In this document: positions 35,552-40,317 of the stretch, piece by piece
Layout: every line of letters starts with the position of its first letter
Position numbering within the stretch: position 1 is the stretch's first letter
Assembly (NCBI GenBank): GCA_020851975.1
Contig: JADZBS010000087.1
Location: 1 to 40,317, forward strand
Direction of reading: 5' to 3'
DNA: 40,317 nucleotides
Source: Gammaproteobacteria bacterium
Lineage (GTDB): Bacteria; Pseudomonadota; Gammaproteobacteria; Steroidobacterales; GCA-2729495
Program-made: the position numbers and the translations under genes
The notes under the pieces: model-generated
The model's database searches: none
What the model was told of the DNA's origin: nothing
The model's input: only the letters and a program-made list of their open reading frames with translations

Positions 35552-36322
35552 TCAGCGCAACCGCCGGTAGCTCGCGCCCGATCGCTGGCGCCAGCCGTGA
35601 TACGGGTGGCGGGCGAGCAGTTCCGGGTCGCGGAACACCAGCACCAGCAGCGCGCCGGCGACGAATCCGCCGATGTGTGCCCAGAACGCCACGCCGCCGC
35701 CGGCCGCACCGAGCGAGCCGACACCGCCGATGAGCTGCACCAGGAACCAGTAGCCGAGCATCCACCAGGCCGGGATCGCGAACGTCGTCACGTAGAAACC
35801 GAGCCAGAACAGCATGTGCACGTTGACGCGCGGGTAGAGCAGCACATAGGCACCCATGACCCCGCCGATCGCGCCGGAGGCGCCGACCATCGGCACGCCC
35901 GAGCCGGGGTTCGACAGCATCTGCAGCCCGGCGGCGGCGAAGCCGCACAGCAGATAGAACGCCACGAAGCGCAGGTGCCCCATGGAACTCTCGACGTTGT
36001 TGCCGAAGATCCACAGGAACCACAGGTTGCCGATGATGTGCATCCAGCTGCCGTGCAGGAACATGTGGGTCAGCGGCGTGAGCCAGTTCGGCGTGCCCGT
36101 CACGACGCAGGAAACCCCGGGCCCGATCGGCACCTGCGAGCCGGGCATGGCGACGCCGAGCAACTCGCCCGGTACGAGTCCCAGCGTGCACACCGAGCGC
36201 GACAGTGCCGGTTCCGTGCCGAGACCCTGCACGAGGACCCAGGCGAGCACGTTCAGCCCGACGATGGCAGACGTCGCCCAGGGCGTGAGGATATGCGGAT
36301 TCTCGTCGCGGATCGGGAACAT
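35552..36322 (-). CDS. Rhomboid-family intramembrane serine protease
   Basis: A 256-residue membrane protease. The catalytic dyad is visible: S149 in MVGASGAIGG and H216 in WAHIGGFVAG. HMFLHGSWMHIIGNLWFLWIFG is the rhomboid TM2 His-rich block with the conserved HxxxN. It cuts membrane-anchored substrates within the bilayer; the target is unknown. A 45-residue loop between helices 1 and 2 contains two Cys (SVCTLG and VSCVVT). On the minus strand a TAGAAT box (36334-36329) ends six bases before the ATG, which suggests a leaderless message. Divergent from the DUF420 gene. Confidence 0.9.
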   Translation of the reverse strand: MFPIRDENPHILTPWATSAIVGLNVLAWVLVQGLGTEPALSRSVCTLGLVPGELLGVAMPGSQVPIGPGVSCVVTGTPNWLTPLTHMFLHGSWMHIIGNLWFLWIFGNNVESSMGHLRFVAFYLLCGFAAAGLQMLSNPGSGVPMVGASGAIGGVMGAYVLLYPRVNVHMLFWLGFYVTTFAIPAWWMLGYWFLVQLIGGVGSLGAAGGGVAFWAHIGGFVAGALLVLVFRDPELLARHPYHGWRQRSGASYRRLR

Positions 36323-36328
36323 GCCGTC

Positions 36329-36334
36329 ATTCTA
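36329..36334 (-). promoter_or_regulatory. -10 box of the rhomboid gene, probably leaderless
   Basis: TAGAAT (five of six to TATAAT) ends six bases before the ATG at 36322, so +1 would be the A of the start codon. The same CGCTAGAATG context appears before the yqhA-like gene (40278-40273). No good -35 box is visible. Confidence 0.4.
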
Positions 36335-36423
36335 GCGGGCGCGGTCACCGGACACTGCGCCCTCTTGCCTGGAGCAGACTGAACCGCCGATGATTCCCCG
36401 ACGACGACAGCGCGGAGAGGCCG

Positions 36424-36894
36424 ATGTTCGGCGAAAGCTTCCTCGGACAACGTGGTGATGCGCTCATCGACATCGTCATGCTGTCGATCGTCGCGGTGGC
36501 ACCCGTCCTGGTCTGGTCCTGGCGGCTGGCGCGCAGCCGACGCTGGACCGATCACAAGCGGGTGCAGGTCTGCGTGGCGCTCCTGCTGGGCGTGGTGGTC
36601 GGCGTGTTCGAGTGGGACCTCAGCCGCAGTGGCGGCATCTTCGCGATCACGGCAGGCAGCCCCTACGCAGGCACGGCCGTGCTCGATTTCTGGATCTGGA
36701 CCCACACCGCCTTTGCCGTGAGCTCCACCGTGATCTGGCTCTTCCTGGTGCTCGCGAGCCTCGTCCGGTTCCCGAATCCGCCGCTGCCGGCTGCCTTTCC
36801 GGCTCACCGGTACATCGGTCGCCTCGGCATGACCACCATGCTCGCCTCCGGTGCCACCGCGGTACCGATGTATTATTACGGCTTCTACACATGA
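36424..36894 (+). CDS. DUF420 family membrane protein (CtaM-like)
   Basis: A 156-residue inner-membrane protein with four helices. Conserved features of DUF420 are visible: HKRVQVCVALLLGVVVGVFEWD in the second helix, the LDFWIWTHTAFAVSSTVIW helix with its His, and the HRYIGRLGMTTMLASGATAVPMYY end. The Bacillus and Staphylococcus CtaM members assist cytochrome oxidase assembly; that role here is plausible but not supported by neighbours. GGAGAGG precedes the ATG. The stop overlaps the next start as ATGA. Confidence 0.8.
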   Translation: MFGESFLGQRGDALIDIVMLSIVAVAPVLVWSWRLARSRRWTDHKRVQVCVALLLGVVVGVFEWDLSRSGGIFAITAGSPYAGTAVLDFWIWTHTAFAVSSTVIWLFLVLASLVRFPNPPLPAAFPAHRYIGRLGMTTMLASGATAVPMYYYGFYT

Positions 36895-37550
36895 ACCCAG
36901 CCATCGTCATCCAGGTCGTCTCCGACGTCGTCTGCCCGTGGTGCTACATCGGCAAGAGGCGTCTGGAAAAGGCCCTGGCGCAGCGACCCGGCCTGGCCGT
37001 CGAGGTCACGTGGTTCCCCTTCCAGCTCAGCCCGGACATGCCGCGCGAGGGCCGTGACCGGCGCGAGCACTACGCCAGCATCTTCGGCGCGGCGCGTGTG
37101 GAGGAGATCGCGACACGCATGCGCGAAACGGGCGCCGCCGAGGGCATCGCCTTCGACACCCCGCCTGGCGCGCGCTCCCCGAACACCCTCTCCGCCCACG
37201 TGCTGCTCTACTGGGCCTCACGCATCGCCGGCGTCGATCAGAACGCGCTGGCAGAGAAGCTTTTCGCGGCGCACCACGTGCGCGGCGAGGATATCGGCAG
37301 CCCCCATGTCCTCGCCGGCATCGCGAGCGAAGTGGGCATGAACCCGGCCGAGGTGCTGCGGGCCTTGCAGGACGGCACCGACGAGGATGTCGTGCGCGGC
37401 CTCGCCGACCAGGCGCGCCAGGCGGGGATCTCGGGCGTGCCGTTCTTCATCATAGCCGGCGAACACGGCCTGTCCGGGGCTCAACCGGCAGAAGCCTTCC
37501 TGCAGGTGCTCGACGCCGTCGCCGCCGGGGAGCGGCCGGCAGCGCACTGA
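36891..37550 (+). CDS. DsbA-family oxidoreductase, FrnE-like
   Basis: A 219-residue cytoplasmic thioredoxin-fold protein without a signal peptide. Active site SDVVCPWCYIGKRRL (C15, C18) and the cis-Pro loop GISGVPFFII are the FrnE/2-hydroxychromene-2-carboxylate isomerase-like DsbA subfamily pattern; FPFQLSPDMPREGRDR is also typical. It probably handles disulfides of cytoplasmic proteins under oxidative stress. ATGA overlap with the DUF420 gene suggests coupled translation, and msrB lies 36 bp downstream, a thematically matching redox-repair gene. Confidence 0.88.
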   Translation: MNPAIVIQVVSDVVCPWCYIGKRRLEKALAQRPGLAVEVTWFPFQLSPDMPREGRDRREHYASIFGAARVEEIATRMRETGAAEGIAFDTPPGARSPNTLSAHVLLYWASRIAGVDQNALAEKLFAAHHVRGEDIGSPHVLAGIASEVGMNPAEVLRALQDGTDEDVVRGLADQARQAGISGVPFFIIAGEHGLSGAQPAEAFLQVLDAVAAGERPAAH

Positions 37551-37574
37551 CACGCCACCAGAGCGGGACAGGCC

Positions 37575-37580
37575 TACAAT
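37575..37580 (+). promoter_or_regulatory. -10 box of msrB, probably leaderless
   Basis: TACAAT (five of six) ends six bases before the GTG at 37587, which places +1 on the G of the start codon. No convincing -35 is seen at 17 or 18 bp. There is no ribosome site before the GTG. Confidence 0.45.
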
Positions 37581-37586
37581 CGTCTC

Positions 37587-38027
37587 GTGAGCCAGGACAA
37601 CGATCCGGTCAAGCCGCTCGACAAGCCCCACGAGGAGTGGCGGGCCCTGCTGGAGCCCGACCGTTTCGTCGTGCTCTTCGGGGAAGGCACGGAGAGGCCC
37701 TGGACGAGCCCGCTCAACGCCGTGAAGCAGGCCGGCACGTTCATCTGCGCCGCCTGCCACCTGCCGCTGTTCGAAACGACCGGCAAATTCGACAGCGGTA
37801 CGGGCTGGCCGAGCTTCTTCCAGCCGATCGATCCGGCGCGCATCGCCACGAAGCGCGACATCCGCCTGCCCGTGCCCCGCACCGAATACCACTGCGCGCG
37901 CTGCGGCGGCCACCAGGGCCACGTCTTCGACGACGGCCCGGCCCCGACCGGGCAACGCTTCTGCAACAACGGCCTCGCCCTGGTGTTCGTGCCGAGCGGC
38001 GAGCCGCTGCCGCCGCTCAGAGGCTGA
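37587..38027 (+). CDS. msrB: Peptide-methionine (R)-S-oxide reductase MsrB
   Basis: A 146-residue cytoplasmic repair enzyme that reduces methionine-R-sulfoxide. The zinc-binding pairs CAAC (54, 57) and CARC (103, 106), the GTGWPSF substrate block and RFCNN (C126, catalytic Cys) are all present. The usual final RYCxNS is RFCNNG here; the catalytic Cys is not affected. A resolving Cys typical of some MsrB forms is not evident. The GTG start is the only one fitting the family N-terminus and is preceded by TACAAT rather than a ribosome site. It follows the FrnE-like gene by 36 bp. Confidence 0.95.
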   Translation: MSQDNDPVKPLDKPHEEWRALLEPDRFVVLFGEGTERPWTSPLNAVKQAGTFICAACHLPLFETTGKFDSGTGWPSFFQPIDPARIATKRDIRLPVPRTEYHCARCGGHQGHVFDDGPAPTGQRFCNNGLALVFVPSGEPLPPLRG

Positions 38028-38102
38028 CAGACCGACGCGTCCTCCCGGCCTGCGGAACGATGCGGGCAACTGGCTGTCTTTACTGATTATTTATTTAATA
38101 CA

Positions 38103-38118
38103 TGTCTGAACACAGACA
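38103..38118. repeat. Inverted repeat TGTCTG-AACA-CAGACA, possible operator
   Basis: A perfect six-base dyad 23 bp upstream of the -35 box of the gene at 38176. An AT-rich tract precedes it (about 38079-38102), unlike the surrounding GC-rich DNA. It may bind the gene product or another regulator; this is unproven. Confidence 0.35.
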
Positions 38119-38140
38119 ACTGACAGTCCATTTACCGATA

Positions 38141-38169
38141 TTGACACTGCCGATACCCAGGCCTACGCT
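38141..38169 (+). promoter_or_regulatory. Promoter of the MerR-like gene, leaderless
   Basis: TTGACA (38141-38146, perfect) and TACGCT (38164-38169) with a 17-bp spacer. The -10 box ends six bases before the ATG at 38176, so the message should start with AUG. This is the strongest sigma-70-type promoter I see in the window. Confidence 0.6.
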
Positions 38170-38175
38170 CCGCCC

Positions 38176-38949
38176 ATGTCGGCTGATCGCACCTACTCCA
38201 TTGGTGAACTGCAGAAGCTGTCGGGCTTCGATCGCCGCACCATCGTGTTCTATTTCCAGCAGGGCCTGCTGCCCCGCACGGGGCGACGCGGCCCGCGTAC
38301 CCGGCATCCGCACCGGGTGCTGCAGCGGCTGCTCTTCATCCGCACGCTGAAGGACCTGCAGGACCAGGGTCACAGCGGGACCATCACCCTGCGCGACATG
38401 GGGCGGATGCTCGACCAACTGACGCCCAACGAACTGCGCGACCTGCTCGACCGGGGCATCCCGGCCGCCGATATCGAGCGCCTGCTGGCCGCGCCGGCGG
38501 TCGCGCCGGCGCCGCAGGCCGTCCGCACGGAACCGGGCCCGACCACCAGCCCGCCTGCACCGGCCATGACCCCGGTGCGCACGGTCGGCGACGGTCGCAG
38601 CTACGGTCTTGCCGATGCGGGCATCCGCCAGCGTCCCAGCACGCCACCCACGCCGGGACAGCCGGCGAGCAGTGCCATTCCCGCGGTACCAGCCACGGCG
38701 CAGGTGCCGCCGCCGACACCGGCACCGCCGACGGCGAACCTCCCGGAGGACCTCGGTGACCTGCTGCGTGAACTGGAGATCCGGCCGAGCCTCGCCGCAC
38801 GGCGCAATCCACCCGGCAGCAGCGAGCTGTGGACCGAGATTCCGATCACCAGCCGCGTGTACCTCTCGGTCCGCGGCCTCTCGCCAGAGGATGCTCCACT
38901 CGCCGACGCCACCGGCCGGGCGCTGAAGAAGCTGCTGCGCCCACGATAG
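38176..38949 (+). CDS. MerR-like DNA-binding protein with proline-rich linker
   Basis: A 257-residue protein. Residues 5-75 form a MerR-type winged helix (YSIGELQKLSGFDRRTIVFYFQQGLLP, then HRVLQRLLFIRTLKDLQDQG). A Pro/Ala-rich linker (about 110-190) leads to a C-terminal segment (LPEDLGDLLRELEIRP... LWTEIPITSRVYLSVRGL) that I do not recognise. It lacks the MerR dimerisation coiled coil of normal length and Cys ligands, so it is probably not a metal sensor. The AT-rich upstream region with an inverted repeat suggests autoregulation. Confidence 0.72.
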   Translation: MSADRTYSIGELQKLSGFDRRTIVFYFQQGLLPRTGRRGPRTRHPHRVLQRLLFIRTLKDLQDQGHSGTITLRDMGRMLDQLTPNELRDLLDRGIPAADIERLLAAPAVAPAPQAVRTEPGPTTSPPAPAMTPVRTVGDGRSYGLADAGIRQRPSTPPTPGQPASSAIPAVPATAQVPPPTPAPPTANLPEDLGDLLRELEIRPSLAARRNPPGSSELWTEIPITSRVYLSVRGLSPEDAPLADATGRALKKLLRPR

Positions 38950-38964
38950 GCCGCGGCGTCGTGC

Positions 38965-39726
38965 CTAGGGTGCCTGGCGAACCTCGACTACACCACGCGC
39001 CCTCTGCTCGTGGGAGTGACGGCCCGGCAGGATGTCGTCGACCGTCGCGTGGTCCAGGAAATATTTCACCGGCCAGCGATGGCCGCCGGCCTCGAAGGCG
39101 TCCTTGCCCGGTGCGCGCGTCACATCCACGGTCCATGCCTGCTGCAGCGGCAGGCTGCTTGCCGGCGCCGGATCGTCGGCGTTGATGTAGGCCTCGACGT
39201 AGTCGCCGCAACGCGCGAACACTGCCTCACCCCAGCCCGGCTGCAGGATCCCCCGAAGACCGACCGGGTCGAGATAGGTGATGTCCACGCGCACCGGCCG
39301 GCCAGCGGCCTTCAGCGCCTCGCACAGCGGCGCGGCGATGTAGGCGCCAGTGCTGTGTGCGATCACGTGGACTGCCTTCAGCGTGCCGATGCCGGCAAGT
39401 TCCTGGCCGAGCGCTTCACCGACGCGCGCACCGAAGGCACCGGCCCTGAACTGCGCATCCGAATACGGTGCCCAGCCATACCGCACCACGCTCACGGCAC
39501 TCATGCCGGCAGTCAGCTCGCGGGAGCGCTGATCGAGCGCCGCCAGCGTCGGCTCATCGCGCCCTTCCGAGCCGTGAAACAGCAGGATCGCCGTCCGCGT
39601 TCCGGCCGGCAGGTCGATCGGTGGCGGCTCGATCTGCGACGGCCAGCGGGCGTACTGGTCGAGCAGGATCACCAGGACGGCGACGGCGACGGTGCTGTAG
39701 GCGGCAAGGCGCAGTTCCCGGGTCAT
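38965..39726 (-). CDS. Membrane-anchored alpha/beta-hydrolase-like protein
   Basis: A 253-residue protein with an N-terminal anchor (about 7-24) and an alpha/beta hydrolase core: oxyanion stretch LLFHGSEG (H51, G52), nucleophile elbow VIAHSTGAYIAAP (S125 in H-S-T-G, with Ala before His in place of the usual Gly), acid candidate near ITYLDPVGL and a C-terminal His in KYFLDHATVDD. It resembles serine lipase/esterase-like proteins, but the substrate is unknown. It begins 13 bp after the yqhA-like gene and is probably cotranscribed with it. Confidence 0.72.
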   Translation of the reverse strand: MTRELRLAAYSTVAVAVLVILLDQYARWPSQIEPPPIDLPAGTRTAILLFHGSEGRDEPTLAALDQRSRELTAGMSAVSVVRYGWAPYSDAQFRAGAFGARVGEALGQELAGIGTLKAVHVIAHSTGAYIAAPLCEALKAAGRPVRVDITYLDPVGLRGILQPGWGEAVFARCGDYVEAYINADDPAPASSLPLQQAWTVDVTRAPGKDAFEAGGHRWPVKYFLDHATVDDILPGRHSHEQRARGVVEVRQAP

Positions 39727-39739
39727 CGGCAGATCCCCG

Positions 39740-40246
39740 TCAATGCGAACGATGCGATGCGAACGCGATGCGGTCGAGCACGCCGAGCAGCACCGCCGAG
39801 ACGACGAACGTCAGGTGCAGGACCACGTACCAGAAGATCTTGTCGTTCGGCACCTGGTGCGCATCCATGAAGACCCGCAGCAGGTGGATGGAGGAGATCG
39901 CCACGATCGAAGCGGCCACCTTGAGCTTCAGCGTCCCGGCATCGAGCTTGCCGAGCCAGCCCAGCGTGTCCGTGCCAGCCGCATCGATGCGCGAGACGAA
40001 ATTCTCGTAGCCCGAGAACATCACCATGACGATCAGGCTGCCGACCAGCACGATGTCGATCATCGCCAGCACCGTCAGGACCATGTCTGCTTCCGTGGAG
40101 GACAGGGCGTGGCTGAGGACATGCCAGGCCTCCTGGAAGAACTTGAGCCCCAGCGCCACCAGGGCCAGCGACAGGCCGAGGTACAGGGGTGCCAGCAGCC
40201 AGCGGCTGGCGAAGAGGAGTTTTTCGACGAAACGCTCGAGCATCAT
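39740..40246 (-). CDS. YqhA/UPF0114 (TIGR00645) family membrane protein
   Basis: A 168-residue inner-membrane protein with four helices. The family stretches [41 protein letters not shown] and [21 protein letters not shown] are clear. No biochemical function is established for YqhA. Two adjacent ATG codons (40246, 40243) are possible; GGGA lies about eight bases upstream. Lead gene of a two-gene unit with the hydrolase. Confidence 0.9.
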   Translation of the reverse strand: MMLERFVEKLLFASRWLLAPLYLGLSLALVALGLKFFQEAWHVLSHALSSTEADMVLTVLAMIDIVLVGSLIVMVMFSGYENFVSRIDAAGTDTLGWLGKLDAGTLKLKVAASIVAISSIHLLRVFMDAHQVPNDKIFWYVVLHLTFVVSAVLLGVLDRIAFASHRSH

Positions 40247-40272
40247 CGTGGATCCCGGGGGGTGGGCGGTGC

Positions 40273-40278
40273 ATTCTA
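40273..40278 (-). promoter_or_regulatory. -10 box upstream of the yqhA-like gene
   Basis: TAGAAT in the context CGCTAGAATG, identical to the box before the rhomboid gene. Predicted +1 is near 40266, giving a short leader of about 20 bases. The -35 zone, 17 bp further upstream, shows no clear TTGACA match. Confidence 0.4.
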
Positions 40279-40317
40279 GCGGAGGGGCGTTGGGGGTCGC
40301 GAATCTGGGTTGCGACG

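Overview
The window is GC-rich DNA (roughly two thirds G+C by eye), densely coding on both strands, with no tRNA, rRNA, CRISPR array, insertion sequence or phage gene that I can see. The gene content points to a Gram-negative proteobacterium, most likely an environmental gammaproteobacterium: RegB/RegA redox signalling, a LapG-type periplasmic protease, a Slam-like outer-membrane translocator, a VPLPA-CTERM (exosortase-type) protein and YgiQ. I cannot name a genus.

Layout. 1-4.8 kb: NhaD-type Na+/H+ antiporter, a membrane protein with a ClpP-like domain, a short MgtE-like transporter, a GNAT acetyltransferase and a small secreted protein. 4.8-6.7 kb: RegB/RegA redox two-component pair. 6.7-10.9 kb: YgiQ radical-SAM protein, divergent from an OmpR-type regulator and its kinase; both start codons lie inside one perfect 30-bp palindrome. 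10.9-15.6 kb: a probable small RNA or attenuated leader behind a TTAAG direct repeat, then a MacAB-like ABC ATPase/permease/adaptor operon. 15.7-19.2 kb (minus): LapG-like protease, a membrane PAS/HD-GYP protein that has lost its metal ligands, and a MOSC protein. 19.2-24.7 kb (plus): a Slam-like (type XI secretion) TPR/beta-barrel and its probable cargo, a VPLPA-CTERM cohesin-like protein, an L,D-transpeptidase and a MerR regulator. 24.8-27.2 kb: amino-acid permease and an outer-membrane barrel. 27.3-33.6 kb: a CydDC-like heterodimeric ABC exporter divergent from a ZntA-type P1B-ATPase, with one MerR-type promoter facing each way. 33.6-36.3 kb: GH17-like membrane enzyme, small membrane protein, rhomboid protease. 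36.4-38.0 kb: DUF420 protein, FrnE-like oxidoreductase, MsrB. 38.2-40.3 kb: MerR-like protein with a proline-rich linker, alpha/beta hydrolase, YqhA-family protein.

How they may work together. (1) 15.7-24.7 kb looks like a cell-surface module: a LapG protease with a catalytically dead HD-GYP membrane receptor that could replace LapD, beside a type XI translocator and cargo, an exosortase-sorted protein and a peptidoglycan cross-linking enzyme. (2) 29-33.6 kb looks like a metal-stress module: both divergent promoters have about 20-bp spacers containing near-identical MerR dyads, which ties an ABC exporter to a Zn/Cd/Pb ATPase carrying a roughly 90-residue His-rich loop. (3) Two copies of a repeat with the core TAAACTGTCC place a -10-like box exactly one leaderless spacing before a start codon (8891 and, in mirror image, 8868; and 33602). 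Three further genes also look leaderless. All functions are inferred from sequence reading; no database search was possible.
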